Source: Bacteroidales bacterium (GTDB lineage: Bacteria > Bacteroidota > Bacteroidia > Bacteroidales > JALTDM01). From it: a stretch of DNA of 7,224 nt. Below, one piece after another: positions 1 to 7,211 of this stretch; position 1 is the stretch's first letter, and every line of letters begins with the position of its first letter. Position numbers and translations under genes: made by a program. The stretch covers positions 1-7,224 of the forward strand of contig JALWKH010000078.1 of the NCBI GenBank assembly GCA_026996635.1, given 5' to 3'. The notes under the pieces were generated by a model, which saw only the letters and a program-made list of their open reading frames with translations, was not told the DNA's origin and ran no database searches.

Positions 1-3000
1 GTTTGTTAATTGTAAAAAATAAACTCCTACCGGATATTTTTTCATATTTATTATAAATTGATTGTTGTTTATTGATGTTTTTTTAAGCATTATGCCTTTA
101 TTGTCATACAAAGAAGCTTGATATCCCTTAGCATTGTTAATAACCAGAAAATCTTTTGCAGGATTAGGATAAATTTCAATTTTTTTGTTGTCAGGAACTT
201 CGTGTTTTCCGTTGTCTGAGGTAATAACAGAAGGGCAATTATAAACACAATTGCTTGAAGGTGAAAAATGTAATAAAAAGATATTGTTCTCCCAAGATTC
301 AACACCGCTTCCTGCATAATTTAAGGTATCATAAGGGGTTATGCCTGTATCAGCAAATGTACCTGTAAAGTAAATGTCGCCACAGGTATTAGATGTTGTA
401 AAAAGAGCATCATCTGTTGAGCTGCTTCCCATATTGTCTATCCAATTTACATTCCCGTTGGTATCCAGAGAAACAATTCCTAAATCGACATCACCTAGAG
501 ATCTTACCCCGTAATATATGCTGTCGTCATAATTTATTCCTAAAAAATCGGTGTAATTTCCGTATGTAATTACTTGATTGCCCATAGGTTCAATTCCTTT
601 TATGAAATAAGACATCATTTTTCGGTACCATAACATATTTCCCGAACTGTCATATTTTTCAATAAATCCGTAATCACCTTTTATAATATCTCCGTTGCCG
701 ACTTCCGCAATTACCGTGTCATTGGAAGAACTTATGATACCACAGTACTCAGATATATATAGGTTGCCATTTTCATCAATGTTGAAAACAGGGAATTTTC
801 TCATATCTACACGATCGTACGGAATATTGATTTTATACAATAAGAAAACATTTTGAACACCGTTGTTTAAATCTATAATGGCGGCGTAATGAGGATAAAT
901 GTTTTTTTGGTTAGATTGTAAACTGTCAAAGTATGAAACAGGATACTCCCCGACTACATAGATTTTGTTTCCGAGTGCTTTTATTTTGGGAGTGATTGTA
1001 GGAGCTCTTTGGTAAGAAAAGAAGTCGCATACAGCATTTATCGAACCTTCGTCAAATCCGGAAACGTCGTCTATTGCGTAAACATTAACAAAATTTCCGG
1101 AATTGTCTATTTCCAGAATACTGATGTCTTCTCCCAACCAAGTTTGATTATTACCCGGGAAATACCCCATCTCAGGTTTAATTAAAGAAACGACAATATG
1201 GTTTGTTTCAGGAATCCACAAAATATCCGTTCCTCCTACAACAGCTAAAGACGATGTTTTATTGGAGTGAATTATCCATTGGCAAACTCCGTTTGAATCC
1301 AATTTTGCAATGAAAAATTGAGGATACAAGCCCGAGTTGGAAACCGTACAATTGCCAATTTTGAATGGTGAGCAAGTATAAGATCCTGTAATATAAACAT
1401 TTAAATCGTTGTCAACTGCCAGCCCCGTTACAAAGGAACTTATGTATGAGTCCCATCCGTTGCCCGGATAATCATAAGGATTTTGGGTTATTGACCATAC
1501 CAAATTACCGTTTTTATCAAATTTTTTCACAAACATCAATTCTTTACCGTTTATTCCGTAATTTGTATGTGTATATCCGCCTAAGTAGCTGTTACCTTCT
1601 CTGTCAACCTTGAAGGCAAAAGTTTTTCCTAAACAAATAAAGTTGTGAGACAGCTGATTAATCGTGTCAAAAAAACAATAAGTACCGGTGTCGCTTCCCG
1701 ATGGGTGTGAAAAAATAATTACTTTTTTGTTTATTGTGTCCGAACATCCGATGTCTGTATTACCGATTAAAGTTATAGTTTTTTCTCCTGTTGTATTGTA
1801 ATAAATGTGAGGTTGTGCTGATGTGTCGGTTGTGATGTTACAAGTTGAGTCGAATTGCCAAATATATGTGTCTGTATTTGACAGGTTTTGAAGGGAAATT
1901 GTATCGCCGGGGAAAGAATATTGTGGAATAGGGTTGAAGTCTGCAATAGGATGAATGATTTCTACGGTTGGTGTGCTGTCAAGTATTGAGGTACACCCGT
2001 AAACATTGGTTGCGTAAATTGAATATGTTGTGGTATTGGGAATGCTGTCTATGATGAAGTTAATGGTTGAACCTGTGCCCTGTATAGAGTCATAAATAAA
2101 ATTGTTGCCGTCATATAGTTGATAATAGGTGTCTGTTTGGGTTGAATCTATAAAGATAATTGCGGTGTCACCTTCACAAATTTGATTTTGACCGGCATAA
2201 ACATTCAATCCTTTTTCAGGTCTGTAAGGTATGATGTTGATATCTTGAGTGGTCTCTTTATATCCGCAATTATTGCTTTTTCGGGCTACCATTGTATATG
2301 TGGTAGGAGAATAAGTGGTTGCCGTAAATACGAGAGTGTCACCGTTGCCGTCTTGGTAACTCCCGATATTGGTATTACCTCTTTTTAGTTGGTAAGTGGC
2401 ATTGTAGTCAGAGTGCAGCACATAAATATTAACAACATCCCCCGGACAAATGGTGTCGATTAATGGTGTTACTTCCAGATCGGTATTAAGGGAATATGTA
2501 GTGTGCAGATACTTAATGCAAGTGTCGTAATATGTACCGTTATAAGCAACCAGCTTTACGGGATAGGTATGTTCTCCTTCAGTAAAAACATAGGAGGTGT
2601 TATAATCCGTTGAAATTAAACTGTCATCTACAAACCATTGATATGTCCAATTTGTGTCTCCGTAATTCAAAAAGTTTATAATTGAATCGGGGCAAAACAA
2701 ATATTGAGGGTCGGTATGGAATCCTGCAACGGGAGCATAGGTGCCTCCTTCATTGTCGGTTTTAAGCAATACACCATTGTATCCGCCTATAAATCCTGTT
2801 TCTTTAGTAGAGAAAAAGGTTGTTCTGAAATTTTCGATAAAATGTTGTTTTTCCCAGTATATGCCTTGGTTACAACTTCTTAATACGTACCCTTCATCAC
2901 TTACAGCATATATAGTGTCGGGTGAAGTGAAAAATATGTCTTTAAAAATATAATTCGTGTGGGTGCTAATTTCATATGGAAAAGAAGTTAGTTTAAAAAT

Positions 3001-3678
3001 TTTGCCATCTTCTGCTGCAATATATCCTATAAAAGATTCCGGGTATTTGCTTAACTTGATGGCGTGAAAAACCTCCGAATATGGATAAAAGTACCAATTG
3101 CTTCCTCCGTCACTTGTGTAACAAATTCCATTGTTACCTACAGCTCTTAGTGCATAAGTTGAATAGTAATCAATATCCAATAAATCTATTGTGGTTCCCG
3201 AGTTCATTGTAAACCAACTTTCTCCACAGTCGCTTGATGTTTTTATGATACCGCCGTTTCCGACAACATATCCTTTGGTATCATTTACAAAACATATTGC
3301 ATTGAATACGGTTGTCGTATTTAAATCAACAGTATTCCAAGTTATTCCGCCGTTAGTTGTTTTAATTATTATCCCTTTATTGTCCCAACCCGAAAGACCT
3401 GCCAAAAAACCTGTGTCTGGATTTAAAAAAAACACGGAATAAAATAAACACCCGCTGTAGTATAACGAATCGTTACCGGAAAAGTTAATTTGAGTCCAAG
3501 TGTTTCCGCCATCTGTTGTCTTGAAAAATTGTCCGGGACCGCAAAAATAACCATGGGTGGAATCAATAAATTGTATGTCGGTTATTTCATAAGTTGTGCC
3601 GGAATTTATGTAATTCCACTGGGCTTTTGCTGTCGAAAAATATCCGAAGAACAACAATAGGGTAAGTAATTGTTTCAT
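1..3678 (-). CDS. Giant T9SS-secreted protein: Asp-box propeller, Ig/PKD domains, second propeller, sorting domain (3' partial)
   Basis: The frame opens at ATG 3678 and stays open for 1226 codons to the window edge, where the last few codons and the stop are lost. Residues 1-20 are a signal peptide (MKQLLTLLLFFGYFSTAKAQ). Residues 21-315 carry Asp-box/Ycf48-like repeats: TTDGGNTW (54-61), TTNGGITW (107-114), SSDCGESW (148-155), TSDGGSNW (188-195), and weaker copies ending at 275 and near 314. Residues 326-656 form about four Ig/PKD-like domains; 400-484 and 490-575 look like tandem paralogues (ICPGD, ICEGD). Residues 665-1140 hold repeats such as FDKNGNLVW (720-728), LDSNGVCQW (793-801), YDSSGNMLW (1009-1017) and LDTNGNVNW (1071-1079), typical of SBBP-type propellers. 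Residues 1164-1226 match the type A sorting domain (IYPNPAKD, GVYFLQLTN). The family is exported by Sec and then by T9SS across the outer membrane. I infer a surface or secreted adhesin-like protein. No catalytic motif is visible and the ligand is unknown. Confidence 0.9.
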   Translation of the reverse strand, partial: MKQLLTLLLFFGYFSTAKAQWNYINSGTTYEITDIQFIDSTHGYFCGPGQFFKTTDGGNTWTQINFSGNDSLYYSGCLFYSVFFLNPDTGFLAGLSGWDNKGIIIKTTNGGITWNTVDLNTTTVFNAICFVNDTKGYVVGNGGIIKTSSDCGESWFTMNSGTTIDLLDIDYYSTYALRAVGNNGICYTSDGGSNWYFYPYSEVFHAIKLSKYPESFIGYIAAEDGKIFKLTSFPYEISTHTNYIFKDIFFTSPDTIYAVSDEGYVLRSCNQGIYWEKQHFIENFRTTFFSTKETGFIGGYNGVLLKTDNEGGTYAPVAGFHTDPQYLFCPDSIINFLNYGDTNWTYQWFVDDSLISTDYNTSYVFTEGEHTYPVKLVAYNGTYYDTCIKYLHTTYSLNTDLEVTPLIDTICPGDVVNIYVLHSDYNATYQLKRGNTNIGSYQDGNGDTLVFTATTYSPTTYTMVARKSNNCGYKETTQDINIIPYRPEKGLNVYAGQNQICEGDTAIIFIDSTQTDTYYQLYDGNNFIYDSIQGTGSTINFIIDSIPNTTTYSIYATNVYGCTSILDSTPTVEIIHPIADFNPIPQYSFPGDTISLQNLSNTDTYIWQFDSTCNITTDTSAQPHIYYNTTGEKTITLIGNTDIGCSDTINKKVIIFSHPSGSDTGTYCFFDTINQLSHNFICLGKTFAFKVDREGNSYLGGYTHTNYGINGKELMFVKKFDKNGNLVWSITQNPYDYPGNGWDSYISSFVTGLAVDNDLNVYITGSYTCSPFKIGNCTVSNSGLYPQFFIAKLDSNGVCQWIIHSNKTSSLAVVGGTDILWIPETNHIVVSLIKPEMGYFPGNNQTWLGEDISILEIDNSGNFVNVYAIDDVSGFDEGSINAVCDFFSYQRAPTITPKIKALGNKIYVVGEYPVSYFDSLQSNQKNIYPHYAAIIDLNNGVQNVFLLYKINIPYDRVDMRKFPVFNIDENGNLYISEYCGIISSSNDTVIAEVGNGDIIKGDYGFIEKYDSSGNMLWYRKMMSYFIKGIEPMGNQVITYGNYTDFLGINYDDSIYYGVRSLGDVDLGIVSLDTNGNVNWIDNMGSSSTDDALFTTSNTCGDIYFTGTFADTGITPYDTLNYAGSGVESWENNIFLLHFSPSSNCVYNCPSVITSDNGKHEVPDNKKIEIYPNPAKDFLVINNAKGYQASLYDNKGIMLKKTSINNNQFIINMKKYPVGVYFLQLTN

Positions 3679-3694
3679 AATCAAATATTTTCTG

Positions 3695-3723
3695 CAATTT
3701 AGCCTAATTTTTTTATTTGACAA
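3695..3723 (-). promoter_or_regulatory. Possible bacteroidete-type promoter of the T9SS cargo gene
   Basis: On the minus strand a TTG at 3723-3721 is followed, 19 bases later, by TAAATTG at 3701-3695. This approximates the bacteroidete -33 TTG / -7 TAnnTTTG arrangement, with one T missing from the -7 box. It sits just after the dnaK terminator and about 17 bases before the ATG, so the leader would be very short. There is no Shine-Dalgarno sequence before the start. The region is AT-rich, so a chance match is quite possible. Confidence 0.3.
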
Positions 3724-3744
3724 AAAATATACTGAATAGAAAAT

Positions 3745-3779
3745 AAAAAAGGGACTGCCTCTTTAAGACAGCCCCTTTT
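3745..3779 (-). terminator. Intrinsic terminator of dnaK
   Basis: On the minus strand, GGGGCTG (3775-3769) pairs with CAGTCCC (3757-3751) around an 11-base loop, followed by six T (3750-3745). The A-run before the stem can pair with the T-run and lengthen it. One pair is G·U on the minus strand but would be an A·C mismatch in plus-strand RNA, which favours minus-strand use. It lies 20 bases past the dnaK stop and separates dnaK from the secreted-protein gene. Confidence 0.88.
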
Positions 3780-3799
3780 GCTATTTTGTTAAACTATGC

Positions 3800-5731
3800 T
3801 TACTTTACTTCTTCGAAATCTACGTCTGTTACTTCATCATCGTTACCGCTACCGGTGTTTGATGATGTGTTTTGTGATGCATTGCCCGTTGGACCTGCAT
3901 TTGTGTTTCCGCCTGCTTGACCTGCGGATTGTTGTGCGTTGTAGATTTCTTGTGAAGCGGCACTCCAAGCATTGTTAAGTTCGGTTGTTGCTTTTTCAAC
4001 TGCATCCAGGTCTTGTTGCTTGTGTGCTTCTTTTAGTTTGTTCAGAGCTTCTTCTATCGGTTTGCGTTTATCTTCAGGTATCTTGTCTCCGAATTCTTTC
4101 AATTGTTTTTCTGTTTGGAAAATCAAACTGTCAGCTGCATTGAGTTTGTCAATTCTTTCTTTTGCTTTTCTGTCTTCTTCTTCGTGTTTCTTAGCTTCTT
4201 CTCGCATTCTGTTAATTTCTTCTTCGCTAAGTCCTGTAGAAGCTTCTATTCTGATGCTTTGTTCTTTACCTGTTGCTTTATCTTTAGCACTTACTTTTAA
4301 TATACCGTTTGCATCGATGTCGAATGTAACTTCAATTTGCGGCACTCCTCTTGGGGCAGGTGGTATTCCGTCCAAGTGGAATCTACCGATTGTTTTGTTA
4401 TCTTTTGCCATTGCCCTTTCACCTTGCAATACGTGAATTTCTACCGAAGGTTGGTTGTCTGTAGCAGTAGTAAACACTTCTGTTTTCTTTGTCGGTATTG
4501 TTGTGTTTGCAGGTATAAGTTTTGTCATTACACCGCCAAGTGTTTCAATACCGAGTGACAACGGTGTTACATCGAGCAACAACACATCTTTTACATCACC
4601 TGCCAATACACCGCCTTGAATAGCAGCACCTATTGCTACAACTTCGTCAGGATTTATGTTTTTTGCTGGTTTTCTGCCAAAGAATTCTTCAACCTTTTGT
4701 TGAACCAACGGTACTCTGGTAGAACCACCTACAAGTATTACTTCGTCAACATCTGACGGTTTTAGTCCAGCGTCATCCAAAGCTTTTTTACAAGGTTCTA
4801 TGGTTTTTTCTACCAAGTCGTAAATCAATTTTTCGAATTGAGACCTTGTAAGTGTTTTTACCAAGTGTTGAGGTATGCCGTTTACCGGCATAATGTACGG
4901 CAGATTAATTTCTGTTGAAGTTGTGCTTGACAATTCTATTTTTGCCTTTTCGGCAGCTTCTTTCAAGCGTTGCAAAGCCATCGGATCTTTGCGTAAGTCA
5001 ATGCCGTGTTCTTTTTCAAATTCTTCGGCAAGCCAGTTAATTATTCTTTCGTCGAAATCGTCACCACCCAAGTGAGTGTCACCGTTGGTAGATTTTACTT
5101 CGAAAACTCCGTCACCGAGTTCAAGAATTGAAATATCGAATGTACCGCCACCAAGGTCGTAAACGGCAACTTTCATTTCTTTATTTTTCCTGTCAAGCCC
5201 GTAAGCCAATGCGGCAGCTGTAGGTTCGTTCAAGATGCGACGAACTTTAAGTCCAGCAATTTCACCGGCTTCCTTGGTAGCTTGTCTTTGTGAGTCGTTG
5301 AAGTAAGCAGGTACGGTAATAACTGCTTCGGTTACTTCTTGTCCGAGGTAATCTTCGGCAGTTTTCTTCATTTTTTGAAGAATCATTGCCGAAATTTCCT
5401 GTGGAGTATATTGTCTGTCATCTATAACAACTCTCGGAATATTGTTGTCGCCTTTTACTACTTTGTATGGCAATCTTTTTATTTCTTCCTGAACTTCGTC
5501 AAAACTTCTACCCATCAATCTCTTGATGGAGTAAATTGTTCTTTCGGGGTTTGTAATTGATTGACGTTTAGCCGGATCACCGACTTTCCTTTCCCCGTTT
5601 TTATCAAATGATACCACGGAAGGTGTTGTTCTTTTACCTTCGCTATTGGGTATTACTACCGGTTCGTTACCTTCCATTACGGCAACGCAAGAGTTGGTAG
5701 TTCCTAAATCTATACCTATTATTTTTCCCAT
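3800..5731 (-). CDS. dnaK: Molecular chaperone DnaK (Hsp70)
   Basis: This is the cytoplasmic ATP-dependent Hsp70 chaperone, which binds exposed hydrophobic segments and normally works with DnaJ and GrpE. From the start [15 protein letters not shown] it is 643 residues, a normal length. The ATPase domain shows the phosphate loop IDLGTTNS (7-14), K70 in [17 protein letters not shown] (168-178), DLGGGTFD (192-199) with the threonine equivalent to E. coli T199 at 197, GGDDFDERI (222-230) and [10 protein letters not shown] (334-343). The linker DVLLLDVTP (382-390) leads to the substrate-binding domain and helical lid. A Q/G/N/S/T-rich flexible tail (about 598-630) precedes [13 protein letters not shown]. 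The frame stays open 24 codons upstream to 5803, with another in-frame ATG at 5764, but the conserved N-terminus and the GGAGG before 5731 decide the start. No grpE or dnaJ is adjacent, and terminators flank it, so it appears monocistronic. Confidence 0.98.
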   Translation of the reverse strand: MGKIIGIDLGTTNSCVAVMEGNEPVVIPNSEGKRTTPSVVSFDKNGERKVGDPAKRQSITNPERTIYSIKRLMGRSFDEVQEEIKRLPYKVVKGDNNIPRVVIDDRQYTPQEISAMILQKMKKTAEDYLGQEVTEAVITVPAYFNDSQRQATKEAGEIAGLKVRRILNEPTAAALAYGLDRKNKEMKVAVYDLGGGTFDISILELGDGVFEVKSTNGDTHLGGDDFDERIINWLAEEFEKEHGIDLRKDPMALQRLKEAAEKAKIELSSTTSTEINLPYIMPVNGIPQHLVKTLTRSQFEKLIYDLVEKTIEPCKKALDDAGLKPSDVDEVILVGGSTRVPLVQQKVEEFFGRKPAKNINPDEVVAIGAAIQGGVLAGDVKDVLLLDVTPLSLGIETLGGVMTKLIPANTTIPTKKTEVFTTATDNQPSVEIHVLQGERAMAKDNKTIGRFHLDGIPPAPRGVPQIEVTFDIDANGILKVSAKDKATGKEQSIRIEASTGLSEEEINRMREEAKKHEEEDRKAKERIDKLNAADSLIFQTEKQLKEFGDKIPEDKRKPIEEALNKLKEAHKQQDLDAVEKATTELNNAWSAASQEIYNAQQSAGQAGGNTNAGPTGNASQNTSSNTGSGNDDEVTDVDFEEVK

Positions 5732-5740
5732 AGTTTTCTT

Positions 5741-5749
5741 TCCTCCTTT
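5741..5749 (-). promoter_or_regulatory. Strong Shine-Dalgarno sequence of dnaK
   Basis: The minus strand reads AAAGGAGGA about nine bases before the ATG at 5731. This supports that start over the upstream in-frame ATG at 5764. The other genes in the window have only AT-rich sequence before their starts. If 5764 were the real start, the same bases would encode KKGG instead. Confidence 0.75.
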
Positions 5750-5770
5750 TTTAAGTTTTGCCATAACTTT

Positions 5771-5786
5771 ATCAATAGTTGTGCCA
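5771..5786 (-). promoter_or_regulatory. Sigma-54-like element upstream of dnaK (tentative)
   Basis: The minus strand reads TGGCAC-AACTA-TTGAT, close to the sigma-54 consensus TGGCAC-N5-TTGCW with correct -24/-12 spacing. The -12 dinucleotide is GA instead of GC, which usually weakens or abolishes recognition. A start near 5760 would give a leader of about 29 bases that contains the Shine-Dalgarno sequence. I found no good TTG/TAnnTTTG promoter and no CIRCE operator in this gap. This is a pattern match only. Confidence 0.2.
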
Positions 5787-5842
5787 ACAGAAAAAGCGGA
5801 CAAAATGTCACACGATAGTTAGGTTGAAATTGAATTTGGAAA

Positions 5843-5884
5843 TAAAAAAAGCCCCTAAACCATACTTATGAAGGTTTAAGGGCT
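5843..5884 (-). terminator. Intrinsic terminator of the small-protein/FIST-like operon
   Basis: On the minus strand AGCCCTTAAACC (5884-5873) pairs over 12 positions with GGTTTAGGGGCT (5861-5850) across an 11-base loop, followed by a run of seven T. The single non-Watson-Crick pair is U·G on the minus strand but C·A on the plus strand, again favouring minus-strand transcription. It begins about 11 bases past the stop at 5896. Confidence 0.92.
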
Positions 5885-5895
5885 AAAATAAGGGG

Positions 5896-6873
5896 TTATT
5901 TATCTTCAATGTACAGTAATGTAAGAGTTTGGTTTAGTAATAGGTATGCAATTTCTCCAAAAGTAATCGGACCGGAAATTTTATCAATTTTTTTACCTTC
6001 CAATTCGCCGTATAAATAGTTTAAAATACAATTACAGGAGAATTTAGGTTGGTTTTCTATTTGTTTTATTTGAAAGTTGAAACTGGAAACATAGTTATTG
6101 ATAGGTTTGGCAAATTTGTAAATTCTATCTTTGAAAACTGGAGCATAAAAATTTACCGTATCGTCTTCAACACTTCTAAAACTCACATTTATTTGTGCTC
6201 CTGCGTAATCTGATATTATAGGTAATTTTATGTCAATGTTGTTGTCCCTAAGGTATTGAGCAAAATTAGTTTTTTCTCCATTTATTAAGCACTCTTTACA
6301 ACTAAATCCCGATTCAAGGAATTCTATTTCGGGACTATTTTCTGATTGTTCAAAGATATTTACAATTTCAAGGTAAGCTGTTTTGTGTTCGGGTAACTCA
6401 ACATGAATTACAACTGCCTTGTCTGTTATTACTTCTCCTGTTTGACCGTTAAAAACTTTTGCTGTATCTTGCGAATTTAAGTCAAATCCTGCTACCCAGC
6501 CTACTATGGGTGTGTTAAAAACATTTTCGTTTTCGGGTATTTGCAGTGCATAATTTTCGTGTACTTTTGTGAATGGGGGGATTATGATAAAAGAAAATAC
6601 GTTTTCATAAGTGTCTGTTACTATGTTGTTTACTTCGTCGGGTCCGTATGTTTTAATTTTAAAGTCTTTTGCAGCAGAGTCAAATTCATTTGCAAAAATA
6701 AGATCTTGAGAAAACATTGCTTTTTCATCTCCCATGAAATATGGAATAGTACCGCCTATCCAGTTTCCTTTGGGGAGTTGTGACAATATTTTTTCGTCTC
6801 CGGCAAGAGATAATAATTTACCTTCCTTGATGAAGCTTATAACTTCGTCAATTTTGTATAATTTTCCTTCCAT
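5896..6873 (-). CDS. DUF6976/FIST-like putative sensory protein
   Basis: This 325-residue protein has no signal peptide or membrane segment, so it is probably cytoplasmic. The N-terminal part has AGDEKILSQLPKGNW (24-38) running into IGGTIPYFM (39-47), a pattern I associate with the DUF6976 family. The C-terminal part, FSCNCILNYLYGE (278-290) then GPITFGEI (301-308) and NQTLTLLYI (314-322), resembles the end of FIST_C domains, where a conserved Cys region is followed by a G..t.GEI motif and an NqT strand. FIST proteins are thought to be small-ligand sensors, often near histidine kinases or chemotaxis genes. Cysteines are clustered at C192/C195 (CKEC) and C280/C282. The ATG at 6873 follows the upstream stop by 12 bases, which implies co-transcription with the 75-residue gene, and a terminator follows. 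There is no Shine-Dalgarno sequence. The family assignment is from memory of motifs and the ligand is unknown. Confidence 0.85.
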   Translation of the reverse strand: MEGKLYKIDEVISFIKEGKLLSLAGDEKILSQLPKGNWIGGTIPYFMGDEKAMFSQDLIFANEFDSAAKDFKIKTYGPDEVNNIVTDTYENVFSFIIIPPFTKVHENYALQIPENENVFNTPIVGWVAGFDLNSQDTAKVFNGQTGEVITDKAVVIHVELPEHKTAYLEIVNIFEQSENSPEIEFLESGFSCKECLINGEKTNFAQYLRDNNIDIKLPIISDYAGAQINVSFRSVEDDTVNFYAPVFKDRIYKFAKPINNYVSSFNFQIKQIENQPKFSCNCILNYLYGELEGKKIDKISGPITFGEIAYLLLNQTLTLLYIEDK

Positions 6874-6885
6874 AATTTTATGTTT

Positions 6886-7113
6886 TTAGTTTTTAAAAAT
6901 TTTTTTAATGTCAGATTGAACTGCCAATGGATACTTTTCGCATAAGGCATGAATTTTTTTTACGCCTTCTTCCAAAGTAATTTTAGAATTTTTGATAGCA
7001 CGTCTGGTTTGGTCGACTTGCATTTGTAAAACAAAATTGTCAAGTTTTACATCAATTTTACCGGTGAGCAAGTCTCGCCATTCTTGTCTTGTAACATCGG
7101 GTATTTTTCTCAT
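6886..7113 (-). CDS. Small conserved-looking protein of unknown function (75 aa)
   Basis: I do not recognise this family. From ATG 7113 it is 75 residues, beginning MRKIPDVTRQEWRDLLTGK. It is basic and rich in charged residues, probably all-helical and soluble, with no signal peptide or membrane segment and a single Cys (in HALCEKYPLAVQ). The frame could be opened earlier at a TTG (7146), but that TTG is part of an exact -7 promoter box, so the ATG is preferred. It is the first gene of a unit with the FIST-like gene 12 bases downstream, so the two products may act together, for example as a partner or accessory subunit. The real-gene call rests on the promoter, the tight spacing and its sensible amino acid composition. 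Confidence 0.75.
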   Translation of the reverse strand: MRKIPDVTRQEWRDLLTGKIDVKLDNFVLQMQVDQTRRAIKNSKITLEEGVKKIHALCEKYPLAVQSDIKKIFKN

Positions 7114-7126
7114 AATTGTTAATGTT

Positions 7127-7211
7127 TTGTAATAGCTTTTTTGCAAATATAAAAAAAATTTTTAATATCTGTGTGTTTTGCAAAATAAAATCTAAATTTA
7201 TTGTAATAGCT
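7127..7211. repeat. 11-bp direct repeat flanking the operon promoter
   Basis: TTGTAATAGCT (plus strand) occurs at 7127-7137 and again at 7201-7211, 74 bases apart start to start. The -7 box lies between them. One copy sits at the predicted transcription start and the other about 65-75 bases upstream. It could be a pair of regulator sites, or a chance repeat in AT-rich DNA. Confidence 0.35.
7144..7151 (-). promoter_or_regulatory. Bacteroidete -7 promoter element of the two-gene operon
   Basis: The minus strand reads TATATTTG, an exact match to the bacteroidete -7 consensus TAnnTTTG. Transcription would start near 7138, giving a leader of about 25 bases before ATG 7113. No TTG is found at the expected -33 distance, so the match is partial. 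It rules against the upstream TTG (7146-7144) as a start codon, since that codon is the last three bases of the box. Confidence 0.5.

Noticed and set aside
90..317. 75-codon minus-strand frame
   Set aside because: It is out of frame with the secreted-protein gene that covers the same bases and encodes the T9SS sorting domain there.
665..1140. Frameshift or pseudogene in the large secreted-protein gene
   Set aside because: A codon-by-codon reading gives 1226 codons without a stop, and the signal peptide and sorting domain at opposite ends are in the same frame.
2182..3442. Plus-strand frames at 2182-2388, 2741-2953 and 3191-3442
   Set aside because: They are antisense to the continuous 1226-codon frame, and none has a recognisable start context or domain.
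3972..4436. 154-codon open frame on the plus strand
   Set aside because: It lies wholly antisense to dnaK, which is certain. The product is Ser/Leu-rich with no recognisable family, as expected from the complement of a well-conserved coding sequence.
5732..5803. dnaK start at 5803 or 5764
   Set aside because: The DnaK N-terminus [14 protein letters not shown] is highly conserved and starts at 5731, with a GGAGG ribosome site correctly placed before it. The extra residues match no known DnaK extension.
5732..5842. CIRCE (HrcA) operator upstream of dnaK
   Set aside because: I looked for TTAGCACTC-N9-GAGTGCTAA and found neither half.
6541..6783. 80-codon plus-strand frame
   Set aside because: It is antisense to the FIST-like gene. 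Its many Cys, Phe and Val residues are typical of a shadow of AT-rich coding sequence.
7114..7146. TTG start at 7146 for the small protein
   Set aside because: The TTG is the end of the TATATTTG -7 box, so it would lie upstream of the predicted transcript start. ATG 7113 fits better.
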